A stretch of DNA of 46,217 nt from JAJFTV01 sp964426355 (GTDB lineage: Bacteria; Chloroflexota; Anaerolineae; Anaerolineales; Anaerolineaceae). The notes under the pieces were generated by a model, which was not told where the DNA came from, did no database searches, and saw nothing but the letters and a program-made list of their open reading frames with translations. Position numbers and translations under genes: made by a program. The stretch covers positions 1 to 46,217 of the forward strand of contig CAYRRA010000006.1 of NCBI GenBank assembly GCA_964426355.1. The letters are read 5' to 3'. Of the stretch, positions 7,360 through 15,778 are shown piece by piece. How positions within the stretch are numbered: position 1 is the first letter of the stretch; each line of letters starts with the position of its first letter.

Positions 7360-10104
7360 CTAAATGATCCCCAAATCACGTGCATGTTTTACTGCTTGCG
7401 TGCGACTGTTCACCCCTAGCTTGAGATAGATGTTTTCAAGATGTTTTTTAACCGTTCCTGTAGCAGTACATAGCCGTTCTGCAATCTCTTTATTGCGATA
7501 ACCATCCGCTAACAACACCAAAACTTCCCTTTCTCTGGCAGTGATTGGGTCGTTCTCTGGATATTCCACTGGCAGGGATTGGAGCCTGGATTGATTATGG
7601 ATTGCCTGTACAAGATGTTCAACAAAGATGGATGTCTCACCTGTATTGTGAAGTTGCGAAGCCAGCGTTTCAAGATGGTTTGTGTAATCCAAAAAGATTC
7701 GTAAAATTCTTTCTTTTTCTGCCAACTGCATTGCCAGTTTTAAGTCGGTGAAAGCATCCACATCATCCATTTGCTTTCTCAGGATGCTGCGTAAAATAAA
7801 GCATTCGATCAGGCTGATTTTTCTCCCCCTGCTCTGTGCATCTTCAATGATGGATGTAAGGGCTGAGATGACAAATTGGCGTTTTGATGGAGTTGTTTTC
7901 GCAACAATGAAAATACGCGCCAATGTCAGGTATTCATATTCTTGATGTAAGGCGATCTGGTCCGGTATTTCTAGATTGATCGTTGCAGCCCACTGCTGTG
8001 CCAGGTCTATTTGATTGACAAGTGGGTGTGCCCAGGTGCGTGCCTGGGTGGTAGCAGCATAACTTTGAATTACTTTAAATCCGGTTTTTTGTGCAATTGT
8101 ACAAATTTGTTGAGATAGTTTGATTGCCGAATCAACCTGACCTAGAGCCAATTTAAGCTGGATCATCTCTATGGTTCCTTTGATGACCAACAACTGATAT
8201 CCACCTAATTCACCTTGCGAAAGCCCTCTTCGAAGAAAAATTTCAGCATTTTCAAGATCATTTCTCAATAAGAAAATTCTGCCCAAGCCCATATAGGATT
8301 TGCTCACAGAAAAGAAGGGTTTAGAAGATGATTCGCCCCACTGAATGACTTGTTTGAACTGTGCTTCCGCGAGGGTCAGTTCGCCCTGTAGCAGATTCAT
8401 GGCGGCGATATTTTCCTGTTCAACAATCGCACCAACTTCAATACCTGCCCGATCGAATATTTTTCGAGCATTCAGATAAGTCTGGTAAGCCGTTGTGATG
8501 TCACCGATGTCACGATAATAATCTCCCCGAGATTCAAGCAGTGATCCCTCAAGAAGTGGTTTGGGGGTCGAAAAATGTTCGGCAGCCTTTTGATTGATAT
8601 GTAAAGCCTTTGGAAATTCAGCCTGGTATGTAGCAAGAAAACATTGTAAAGAAGCGATTTCTCCCAGCATTTCCTGTAATTCCTGGTCTGGAGATGAATG
8701 CCAGTTATTGTAAAAATCGTGAGGGATATTCAACGCATCAAGTGCATCGTTAATGCGCATCTGCATTCCTTCCCGGTTGAAACCAAGTAAGTGCGCCCAG
8801 GCATAATAAATGGATAAACGCGGGCGGGACCGCACTGTTTTTTGAGGGAGGATATCGAGCCAATGAGTCAGTAATTTAATTTCACCACCCAGGGTAAAGG
8901 TCATATCGCTTTCTTCTATGTATTTTGCCGCCATATCCATGTCGCCGATTTGGATAAGATGTTTTAACCCCTCGAACATCAAGCCGTGCTGGAAATACCA
9001 ATCGCTTGCTCTGCGATGAAAATCATCTACCTGGTCAGGATATTCCATTTTGAGGGTGTAACGCAGGAGGTCGGCAAAGAGGGCATGATAACGAAAAGTA
9101 TCATGGTTATCGTCGAGGGCAGTGATAAAAAGGTTCTCTTTTTCGAGAAAAGTAAGGATTTGCTTACTATCTTTCCTTTGTGTAACGAAGTTGCAGAGAT
9201 CAATCATGAGGTCATCAAGGATCGAGGTGTAAAGCAGAAAAGTATGAACATCCTCAGGGTATTTTTTAAGGACCTCATTGGTCAGGTAATCAAAAATATA
9301 ACGATTGCTGCCAGCGAAGTTTTCAAAAAACAAGCGAATATCCTCTTTCCCCTGCATGGATATCCCTGCCATTTGTAGACCGGCAACCCAACCTTCCGTT
9401 TTTGTTTCCAGTATGGAGATATCCTGATTGGAAAGCTGCAATCCCATGACCTGCCTGAAGAAAACCATCACTTCTTCTGGCAAGAAGCGCAGCTCACTGA
9501 CACGTAATTCGTTGATTTGATTATTTACACGTAGTTTTGCGAGTGGTAATGGCGGGTCGGACCTGCTGAGTATGACGAGGTGAAAACGCGGTGGCAAATA
9601 TTCGATTAAAAAATTTACAGCCTCATGGATGGGCATAGCGTGGATATGGTGATAATCATCCAACACAAAAACACAATCGCATGATATTTCACCCTGCTTG
9701 TTGATGCGATTATCTGTAAAGGGTTCAGACAGGTTATCCACCATCGAGTTAATGATCTCAGCCATTTGATTGACCAGGATTGATTTTCCGTGTTCTATCA
9801 TGGCAGGATCAATGCTATGTGCAAACCTTTCATTGATCCCTTTGAGGGCTGTGGTAAAGTAATTTAAGAAAAGTGGAAGGTTATTATCGCCTTGATCGAG
9901 GGAATACCACGCAACAGGGATAGAAAGTTGCCGTACCCATTCAGCAGCTAAAGTTGTTTTCCCAAAACCTGCCGGTGCTGAAATGAGAGTCAGCTTGCAA
10001 TGAATGCCCTGGTTTAGTTTTTCTAACAGCCTGTTGCGCGAAACCAGATTAGGGCGGACTGTGGGGATAAGCAACTTAGTTTTGATGATCGGTATGGACA
10101 ACAA
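7360..10104 (-). CDS. LuxR family regulator, MalT/LAL type
   Basis: About 914 residues. Order of parts: STAND-type NTPase with Walker A APAGFGKTT (43-51) and Walker B FVLDDYHH (146-153), a winged-helix stretch, a long TPR-like helical sensor region (about 400-820), and a C-terminal LuxR HTH (TAREREVL to LGVNSRTQAV). It belongs to the large ATP-binding regulators related to MalT. The start is a TTG: 10104 or, with better spacing from AAGGAG, 10101. It is divergent from the transglutaminase-fold gene at 10256 and upstream of the ATPase/lipoprotein group, so either is a likely target. The ligand is unknown. Confidence 0.9.
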   Translation of the reverse strand: MLSIPIIKTKLLIPTVRPNLVSRNRLLEKLNQGIHCKLTLISAPAGFGKTTLAAEWVRQLSIPVAWYSLDQGDNNLPLFLNYFTTALKGINERFAHSIDPAMIEHGKSILVNQMAEIINSMVDNLSEPFTDNRINKQGEISCDCVFVLDDYHHIHAMPIHEAVNFLIEYLPPRFHLVILSRSDPPLPLAKLRVNNQINELRVSELRFLPEEVMVFFRQVMGLQLSNQDISILETKTEGWVAGLQMAGISMQGKEDIRLFFENFAGSNRYIFDYLTNEVLKKYPEDVHTFLLYTSILDDLMIDLCNFVTQRKDSKQILTFLEKENLFITALDDNHDTFRYHALFADLLRYTLKMEYPDQVDDFHRRASDWYFQHGLMFEGLKHLIQIGDMDMAAKYIEESDMTFTLGGEIKLLTHWLDILPQKTVRSRPRLSIYYAWAHLLGFNREGMQMRINDALDALNIPHDFYNNWHSSPDQELQEMLGEIASLQCFLATYQAEFPKALHINQKAAEHFSTPKPLLEGSLLESRGDYYRDIGDITTAYQTYLNARKIFDRAGIEVGAIVEQENIAAMNLLQGELTLAEAQFKQVIQWGESSSKPFFSVSKSYMGLGRIFLLRNDLENAEIFLRRGLSQGELGGYQLLVIKGTIEMIQLKLALGQVDSAIKLSQQICTIAQKTGFKVIQSYAATTQARTWAHPLVNQIDLAQQWAATINLEIPDQIALHQEYEYLTLARIFIVAKTTPSKRQFVISALTSIIEDAQSRGRKISLIECFILRSILRKQMDDVDAFTDLKLAMQLAEKERILRIFLDYTNHLETLASQLHNTGETSIFVEHLVQAIHNQSRLQSLPVEYPENDPITAREREVLVLLADGYRNKEIAERLCTATGTVKKHLENIYLKLGVNSRTQAVKHARDLGII

Positions 10105-10174
10105 CTACTCCTTGAATCGACCGATTGAGCGACGATAGTAATATTGTACTGGTTTTTATGCTTCTTTTTACCCC

Positions 10175-10203
10175 TTGACTCTCTCCTTACAGGAAGGTGT
10201 ACT
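10175..10203 (+). promoter_or_regulatory. Possible promoter of transglutaminase-like gene 2
   Basis: TTGACT (10175-10180), a 17-nt spacer and TGTACT (10198-10203); TACTAT at 10200-10205 is a second -10 choice with a 19-nt spacer. The -10 is imperfect, as expected of a promoter needing an activator such as the divergent LAL protein. Confidence 0.4.
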
Positions 10204-10255
10204 ATAGAGGTATTCTGATGTTTTCACATCATCTTAAAATTGAAAGGAAGATACC

Positions 10256-11182
10256 ATGTCAGTCTCAACCGATATTCTTGACTTTTATCGTAAGCAGAGC
10301 GATATCAGCTCGCCGGGAAAGTTTGCTTACTTGTTGGATGCGCTTCCGACAGATATCCATGAGCTATCCTGCATCATCCCCGGGTTTCTGATCCATCAGT
10401 TCTGGATTTTGCGAGAAAGCAACTACGGCGTCGGCGTCGATACGTTCAAAGCAGCCGGGCGAAACCTGAATGCCGAGATCAACCTGCGCAGCGTGGAAGA
10501 GATGCTGGATGCCGTGCTGAAACTGGATGCCAGCCCGTTGACCAGTGTGCGCGAGCCCAAACAACGCTTGGTAGGGAACTGCCGCGACTACTCTTTGCTG
10601 ATGGTCTCGTTGCTGCGCCACCAGGGGATTCCTGCCCGGGTGCGCAGCGGCGTGGCACGCTATTTCTACAAAAACGAGGTTCGCCTGGAAGACCACTTCA
10701 TTTGTGAATGGTGGAACGAAAGCGAGCAGCGCTGGCAGCGTACAGACCCGCAGATCGACGATTTGCAGCGCAAGGTGCTGGTGATGGAATTTGACCCGGT
10801 TGATCTGCCGCCGGGGCAGTTTCTGGATTCGGTGGAGTCCTATTTTGAATTGAAGGAGGGTCGTGTGCCAGCCGACAAGATTGGTATTTTCGACTTCCAC
10901 GGCTGGAAGTATGTACGTTATAAACTAATCAGCGACCTGGCTGGCGTAAACGGAGTTGAAGTATTGCCATGGGAAAGCTGGGGTGTTTGCAATCGCTTCG
11001 ATGGCGACGCCATCTCAACGGAAGATCAGGTTCTGGTTGACCAGGTCATCGAATGCCTCTCCAACCTGGATAGGGATAGCGAGCATTTCAAACGCGCGCG
11101 TGACTTGTGGGATACCCACCCTCAGCTTCAATTCCCGCCCAAGCACAGCCCGCAGTTCTTTGAGCTGCCCCCGTTTAAATGA
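10256..11182 (+). CDS. Transglutaminase-like superfamily protein (paralogue 2)
   Basis: 308 residues; ATG 10256 is preceded by GAAAGGAAG. The triad is Cys109 (GNCRDY), His147 (LEDHF) and Asp164 (RTDPQID). It aligns with the protein at 2291 over its whole length, including the 38 residues before LIH without a gap and the conserved DFSPLDIPPG / EFDPVDLPPG segment after the core. It lacks the triple Cys of paralogue 1. No signal peptide is visible. The gene is a single transcription unit ended by the hairpin at 11209. Divergence from the LAL gene suggests regulation by it. Function within the superfamily is unknown. Confidence 0.82.
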   Translation: MSVSTDILDFYRKQSDISSPGKFAYLLDALPTDIHELSCIIPGFLIHQFWILRESNYGVGVDTFKAAGRNLNAEINLRSVEEMLDAVLKLDASPLTSVREPKQRLVGNCRDYSLLMVSLLRHQGIPARVRSGVARYFYKNEVRLEDHFICEWWNESEQRWQRTDPQIDDLQRKVLVMEFDPVDLPPGQFLDSVESYFELKEGRVPADKIGIFDFHGWKYVRYKLISDLAGVNGVEVLPWESWGVCNRFDGDAISTEDQVLVDQVIECLSNLDRDSEHFKRARDLWDTHPQLQFPPKHSPQFFELPPFK

Positions 11183-11208
11183 CCTTACGCACATGTTGAA
11201 AAGCTTTG

Positions 11209-11236
11209 CCCCGGCGTCCTTTGAAAGATGCCGGGG
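11209..11236. terminator. Bidirectional terminator
   Basis: CCCCGGCGTC (11209-11218) pairs with GATGCCGGGG (11227-11236), one G-T wobble, 8-nt loop, followed on + by TTGTTTATTTT. It lies between two convergent genes. Confidence 0.8.
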
Positions 11237-11240
11237 TTGT

Positions 11241-11630
11241 TTATTTTGGCGCTTGCCTGATTTCTTGTTTCTTTTCCCATTTTTGCACCAGCCAGTTTCC
11301 CACAATCAGCCCGGCATAGCTGGCGAGCAGGTCGAACGGGTCGGCATCGCGCCAGGGCACCAGTACCTGTAGCACCTCGTCCAGGCTGTACAGCAGGAAC
11401 ATGAGAGCTGTGCCCAGCAAGATGCTATGGGAAAAGATGCGGACCTTGCGGGGGTAGAAAATGAAACAAGCCAGGTATGTCAGTATGCAAGCGACTAAGA
11501 AGTGGGTGATTTTGTCGTTAATATGGTTGCCGTAAATCCAGTTTTTAACCGGGCGGAAAACACCAACAAGAATCAGCATGGTGAGAAAAATAACCATGAT
11601 AAACAATAAAATGGCGGTGCCTTTTCGCAT
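11241..11630 (-). CDS. VanZ-like family membrane protein
   Basis: 129 residues with about four hydrophobic helices. The family signature is readable: NDKITHFLV near the second helix, DEVLQ and PWRDADPFDLLAS before the last helix, then GLIVG. VanZ-like proteins are small integral membrane proteins; VanZ itself gives low-level teicoplanin resistance, but most members have no known role. It is a lone - strand gene between the terminator at 11209 and the pentapeptide gene, separated from the latter by 134 nt in which I see no other gene. Confidence 0.75.
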   Translation of the reverse strand: MRKGTAILLFIMVIFLTMLILVGVFRPVKNWIYGNHINDKITHFLVACILTYLACFIFYPRKVRIFSHSILLGTALMFLLYSLDEVLQVLVPWRDADPFDLLASYAGLIVGNWLVQKWEKKQEIRQAPK

Positions 11631-11764
11631 AGAACTTTCCTGTGGTGACCAGATGATCTTTCCTGTCCTTAATGGATCAAGTATACCCTGCTTGAATCAG
11701 GTGCGGGGCTTTCGATATTGCACGATAAATATGCCCAGGGCAACAATCACCAGCCCGATCCGAT

Positions 11765-12466
11765 CTATTGCTCTTCTTCGATTTCTTCACCTGGTTCGCG
11801 CACGATCAGACCGAGTAAGCTGGCTGCCTGGACAGCCTGGCGGGAGTCGATGATTGCGCCGCGTAAATCTTGAGCATCCAGGTGCATCCCACCGATGTCC
11901 GACCCGCGCAGGTCGGCGCCGGTCAGCCTGGCACCCTGCAAATAGGCGCCGCTCAGGTTGCATTGGTCAAAGACGGTATATTGCAGCGCCGCACCCTCAA
12001 AGAATGCGTTTTGCACCAGGCAGCCCTGGAAATGGACGGGGTTGAACACGGCATACGAGAAAATGGCGCCCTCCAGGTTGCAATCTTTAAAGTTGACGTC
12101 ATCCAGTTGCGCTTCAACCAGTTGTACACCGACCAGCCGGCATCCGCTGAACTCCACACGCGCCAGGCGTGCCTGCTCCAGATGCACCTGGGTGAAGTCG
12201 CATTCCTCAAAGCGGCAGTCGATAAAACGCACCCGGTCCAATTGTGAGCGGTTGAGGCGTACCCGGCGGAAATGCACCTGTTCAAAGACGACGCACGCGG
12301 CTTTCTGGTCGGTTAAGTTGCTTCCCGCCAGCAAGGCGGTTTCAATCAACAGGTCATCTTCGAGCCCGACCAGGTCAGCCGGGGGGAGTTTCCTTTGTAT
12401 CTGGGGTGGTTGGAGGAGGTATCGATTTGTCATCTGGCTGCCATTCTCTGGATTGTCCTTCTTCAT
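11765..12466 (-). CDS. Pentapeptide-repeat protein
   Basis: About 233 residues from ATG 12466 (MKKDNPE); ATG 12433 (MTNRYLL) is an alternative, and neither has a strong SD. From about residue 55 to 215 it is a run of A(D/N)LXX-like pentapeptides (for example LTGADLRGSD, CNLSGAYLQG, FKDCNLEGAIF), which fold into a right-handed quadrilateral beta-helix. Several repeats carry Cys at the same place (DCRFEECDF, SGCRL, KDCNL, QGCLV, DQCNL). There is no catalytic motif or signal peptide. It follows the permease gene by 14 nt and is probably the last gene of the adenosine deaminase operon. A role in that pathway is not evident. Confidence 0.85.
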   Translation of the reverse strand: MKKDNPENGSQMTNRYLLQPPQIQRKLPPADLVGLEDDLLIETALLAGSNLTDQKAACVVFEQVHFRRVRLNRSQLDRVRFIDCRFEECDFTQVHLEQARLARVEFSGCRLVGVQLVEAQLDDVNFKDCNLEGAIFSYAVFNPVHFQGCLVQNAFFEGAALQYTVFDQCNLSGAYLQGARLTGADLRGSDIGGMHLDAQDLRGAIIDSRQAVQAASLLGLIVREPGEEIEEEQ

Positions 12467-12480
12467 CCAACTTTTGAGTC

Positions 12481-13515
12481 TCACACTTTCCAGCGGGCGG
12501 AGAGAAGCCGAAGGATAGGGCGGTATAGTTGATCGGCGCACATAAAGATCACCATGATGGCGATCATGGCATCCCCCAGCTCGCGCGGTACGCCGGCATC
12601 CAGCAGCAACCCGTTGAGCGAGCCCAGCCGGATGCCGCCCAGCATGATGGATGAGAAGAAAATACCGATGGGGTGGGTTTGCCCCAGCAAAGCGACGACC
12701 AGCCCATCAAAACTGCCGGTCGAGAAATCGGTGACAAAGTGATAATGCACGCCCAGGATCTCGACCGCGCCACCCAAGCCCGCCAGTGCGCCGCTGATCA
12801 ACATGGCAGCAGCCACCGAGCGCAGCGGGTGCATACCGGCATTGCGCGCAAATTCGGGCGCCTGCCCGCTCATGCGCACCGCAAACCCGCCGCCGGAACG
12901 GAACAGGAAGAAGAAGACCAGGACGAGCGCAGCCACAGCCAGCAAAAAACCACTGTTGAACTTGGTGCCGGCAGCCAGTGGCGCCAGGCGTGCGCTCTCT
13001 GCAATATAGCGCCGCATGGGGATGCTGCCAATCACAAAGAAAGCGATCTGGTTCATGACCAGGCTGGAGATGATCTCGTTCACTCCCAGGGTAACTTTGA
13101 GCAGCCCGGGCGCAAGCGCCCACACTGCACCTGCCACCGCAGCCACTGCCAGCGCCAGCAGAGGATGCAATGGTGTGCCTTCCGGCATCAGGCTGCCTGC
13201 CCAGGCAGCAAAAGCAGCCCCCAGCGCCATCTGCCCGGCTTGCCCCAGGTTGAAGACCCCGGAGCGGAAGGATACCGCCGCAGCCAGCCCGGAGAAGATC
13301 AACGGGGTCGCCCATTGCAGCGTTGTCCACCAGGCACAGTTACCGGCTGCGCGGCAGCCAAAACCGGCTGTCAGCAACGCCCGGTATGCATCCAATGGGC
13401 GCGTTTGGGTGAAGAAGATGAATAACCCACCCACCAGCAAACCGAAAAGGGCTGCAAGGATGGGTTTGATGATCCTGTGTGAGAGTTTCGCTTCCACCGT
13501 AAAAGGGCTTTGCAT
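12481..13515 (-). CDS. ABC transporter permease, nucleoside / simple-sugar type (BPD_transp_2)
   Basis: 344 residues with about 8-10 hydrophobic helices. Family marks include FNLGQAGQMALGA, GVNEIISSLVMNQIA and GALAGLGGAVEILG, as in the BmpA-linked nucleoside permeases (NupP/YufP group). It begins 11 nt after the adenosine deaminase stop. The context suggests nucleoside uptake feeding deamination. These transporters normally have two permeases, a double ATPase and a BMP-family lipoprotein; only one permease is here, so the rest must be elsewhere or lost. Confidence 0.85.
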   Translation of the reverse strand: MQSPFTVEAKLSHRIIKPILAALFGLLVGGLFIFFTQTRPLDAYRALLTAGFGCRAAGNCAWWTTLQWATPLIFSGLAAAVSFRSGVFNLGQAGQMALGAAFAAWAGSLMPEGTPLHPLLALAVAAVAGAVWALAPGLLKVTLGVNEIISSLVMNQIAFFVIGSIPMRRYIAESARLAPLAAGTKFNSGFLLAVAALVLVFFFLFRSGGGFAVRMSGQAPEFARNAGMHPLRSVAAAMLISGALAGLGGAVEILGVHYHFVTDFSTGSFDGLVVALLGQTHPIGIFFSSIMLGGIRLGSLNGLLLDAGVPRELGDAMIAIMVIFMCADQLYRPILRLLSARWKV

Positions 13516-13526
13516 ACCAGCCGCGT

Positions 13527-14522
13527 TCAGCGTTTCTTGTTCAACAAAGCGGTTTTATCGTCTTCGGACAAGAAGGCAATCTCCAGGGCGTTGCGCTGTG
13601 CCAGGCGGATTTGCTCCTGGCTCAACCCGGCGGCTGGCGCGGCGGTTTCATATTCGTGCCGCAGGTACACCGCGCTGATGCCGGGGTCGTCGGTGTTGAT
13701 GGTTGCCAGCATGCCGTGTTCCAGGAAGCGTTTCAGCGGGTGCGCTTCGTAGCTGGGGATCAACCCGGTGTGGAGGTTGCTGGTCAGGTTTGATTCAATG
13801 CCAATGCGTTTATCCCGCAGCAAGTTCATCAACGCCGGGTCACCGGCGGCGCTCAAGCCGTGCCCGATGCGTTCGGCGCCAAGTTCTTGCACAGCCTGCC
13901 AGATGTTCTCCGGTCCGGCGGCTTCACCGGCATGCACGGTGATATGCCAGCCAGCCGCGCGGGCGCGCTTGAAATGCTCCCCGAACAAGGAGCCAGGATA
14001 GTTGATCTCGTCGCCAGCCAGGTCGATGGCTGCAATTTGCGTTCGAAAGTGCAACAGAGCATCCAGCTCTTTCCAGGCGTCGTCTGCGCCATAGGTTCGG
14101 CTGAGAATGCCGGTCAGGCTGGTCATCACGCCAAAATCCCGCACACCGGTAGAAACACCGTCGATCACCGCTTCGATAACACCCTCAGGATTCAGATTGT
14201 GGGGTTCAGCCATGAAGAGTGGACTGAAACGCAGTTCGATGTAATCGATGCCCTCAAGGGCGGCATCTTCGACATTCTCATAAGCCACCCGGCGGCAGGC
14301 GTCATAATCAGCCAGGGTGGCGGTCATCCATTTGAACTTGGTGAAATAGCTCAGCAGCCCGGGCTGCGGTTCAGTGACGTGCACGTGTGGTCTGAGGCTT
14401 TCCAGGTCGCTGGCAGGCAGTGCGATGTTGTGTTTCAACCCCAGGTCGAGCACGGTTTCCAGGCGCACCGAGCCGTCCAGGTGACGGTGCAAATCAATAA
14501 AAGGCAGATGCGGGTCGATCAT
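13527..14522 (-). CDS. add: Adenosine deaminase
   Basis: 331 residues from ATG 14522, with GGGAG about 10 nt upstream; the frame is open much further upstream but that part is not conserved and covers the promoter. It hydrolyses adenosine or deoxyadenosine to inosine plus ammonia. Metal and catalytic motifs are complete: HRHLDGS (12-18, first two His ligands), HAGE (197-200, His ligand and catalytic Glu), HGLSA (His221) and NTDDPGI (276-282, Asp ligand). Length is normal for bacterial enzymes. It is the first gene of an operon with a nucleoside-type permease. Related adenine deaminases share the fold, so adenosine is the likely but not the only possible substrate. Confidence 0.88.
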   Translation of the reverse strand: MIDPHLPFIDLHRHLDGSVRLETVLDLGLKHNIALPASDLESLRPHVHVTEPQPGLLSYFTKFKWMTATLADYDACRRVAYENVEDAALEGIDYIELRFSPLFMAEPHNLNPEGVIEAVIDGVSTGVRDFGVMTSLTGILSRTYGADDAWKELDALLHFRTQIAAIDLAGDEINYPGSLFGEHFKRARAAGWHITVHAGEAAGPENIWQAVQELGAERIGHGLSAAGDPALMNLLRDKRIGIESNLTSNLHTGLIPSYEAHPLKRFLEHGMLATINTDDPGISAVYLRHEYETAAPAAGLSQEQIRLAQRNALEIAFLSEDDKTALLNKKR

Positions 14523-14571
14523 GCGATGAGTACTCCCTTGCTGGTACAGAATTTCGGTTTGGGTAACGCCC

Positions 14572-14600
14572 ATTGTACAATCAGGCAGGGACTGTGTCAA
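14572..14600 (-). promoter_or_regulatory. Sigma-70 promoter of the adenosine deaminase operon
   Basis: Read on the - strand: TTGACA (14600-14595), a 17-nt spacer, TACAAT (14577-14572). This is one of the best promoter matches in the window. It predicts a leader of about 43 nt and supports the ATG at 14522. Confidence 0.75.
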
Positions 14601-14689
14601 TTGAGAGAATACGGGAAAGCTCTTGAAGGGAAAACGGTTGCACTGTGTGGGGGTATTGCTTTTCAACTCAACCAGGAGGTCAGTCCTAT

Positions 14690-14725
14690 CATCAAAACAC
14701 CCCTGGAAATAGAGGTGTTTTGATG
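14690..14725. repeat. Perfect 12-bp inverted repeat
   Basis: CATCAAAACACC (14690-14701) and GGTGTTTTGATG (14714-14725) with a 12-nt loop. It lies 30 nt after the stop of the PLP-enzyme gene (- strand) and upstream of the adenosine deaminase promoter. It may be the terminator of the long - strand cluster, but a T-tract is missing on that strand. Confidence 0.6.
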
Positions 14726-14754
14726 ATGATTTTCGGTTAGGGGTTAGGAGATGG

Positions 14755-15765
14755 TCAAACAATTTGACGATCAATGTATTGGTTAATACAATCATTAAAT
14801 TTGAAAACAGCGGGCCAACCGCCAGTATGCAAGAAAACAATCACACCATTTTCGCGTGTATTCAAGAAAGGAAGCTCTTCAATCAAGCCAGCCATCGCTT
14901 TGCCGGTGTAGACTGGATCGAGCAAGAGTGCCTCCGAGCGCCCTACTCGTATCATAGCTTTCATCCCATCTTCGGTGGGAATAGCATATCCATCTCCCAG
15001 GTGTCGGTCATTGATCATAACATCTGCTGCCGTAATCTCAAAATCACGCCACCCTAGCAAACTTATTAACTCGGTGCTCTGCTCTAAAATTTTTGCTTTC
15101 TGTTCTGCTTCACTGCGGCTTACAGCGATGCCATGCACCTGGCAGGAACCTAAATGCCGTTTTGCGCCGACTAACAGACCTGTATGCGTTCCACCAGATC
15201 CGGATGCTAAAAAGATATGGTCCGCAACCAGCCCAAGTTCTTTAAGCTGTTCACCTATTTCTTTGGCACAATCAACATAGGCTATTGATCCTAAAGGGAA
15301 GGATGCCCCAATGGGCACATAATAAGGTTTCTTGCCTTGTTTTGTTAGCTCTGATGCCAGGTCTTTGCAGCGCTGGTCGCATAACTCCTCAACCGGTTCA
15401 TAGTGCAAATGTGCGCCAAAGATTTTGAAGATTAACAGATTTCCCTGTACATCGTTGGATTCTTCCCCGTTCAGGACCAGATGACATTCTAAGCCCATTT
15501 TGACGGCGTACGCCAATGTTTGCCGGCAGTGATTGGATTGAAGACCTGCCCAGGTGATAATTGTATCTGAGCCATTTTGTTTGGCGTCTTCCATCACATA
15601 TTCCAGTTTCCGGTTCTTATTTCCGCCTAACCCGACAACTGTTGTGTCATCTCGTTTAAAGAACAATCGTTTATCGGTCTGCAGTTCTTTTTCCAGACGG
15701 GTCATTTCCGTCAATGGGGTAGGAAATTCACAATATCCAATTCTTTTAAATGAATCATAACTCAT
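14755..15765 (-). CDS. D-cysteine desulfhydrase / ACC deaminase family PLP enzyme
   Basis: 336 residues from ATG 15765, with AGGAGC about 9 nt upstream; an in-frame start at 15828 would overlap the transporter gene. This fold-type-II PLP family includes D-cysteine desulfhydrase (D-Cys to pyruvate, H2S, NH3), ACC deaminase and L-cysteate sulfo-lyase. GGNKNRKLEY carries the PLP lysine (Lys50), QSNHCRQT (76-83) is the substrate-side Ser/Asn/His loop, and GSGGTHTG binds the phosphate. It is the last gene of the Dpp-type cluster, 13 nt after the OppF-like gene. The context suggests breakdown of an imported amino acid or amino-acid-containing compound. The exact member cannot be decided by eye. Confidence 0.82.
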   Translation of the reverse strand: MSYDSFKRIGYCEFPTPLTEMTRLEKELQTDKRLFFKRDDTTVVGLGGNKNRKLEYVMEDAKQNGSDTIITWAGLQSNHCRQTLAYAVKMGLECHLVLNGEESNDVQGNLLIFKIFGAHLHYEPVEELCDQRCKDLASELTKQGKKPYYVPIGASFPLGSIAYVDCAKEIGEQLKELGLVADHIFLASGSGGTHTGLLVGAKRHLGSCQVHGIAVSRSEAEQKAKILEQSTELISLLGWRDFEITAADVMINDRHLGDGYAIPTEDGMKAMIRVGRSEALLLDPVYTGKAMAGLIEELPFLNTRENGVIVFLHTGGWPAVFKFNDCINQYIDRQIV

Positions 15766-15778
15766 GAAGAAATAGCTC

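Noticed and set aside
11701..11765. Short - strand frame encoding a hydrophobic peptide (about 20 residues, IGLVIVALGIFIVQY)
   Set aside because: It looks like a membrane helix but has no proper start codon or SD; it may be a relic of a gene end.
12673..13425. 250-residue + strand open frame opposite the permease
   Set aside because: Gln/His/Arg-rich mirror of a membrane protein gene; no motif or SD.
13860..14723. 287-residue + strand open frame opposite adenosine deaminase
   Set aside because: Covers the deaminase catalytic motifs and its promoter in the wrong sense.
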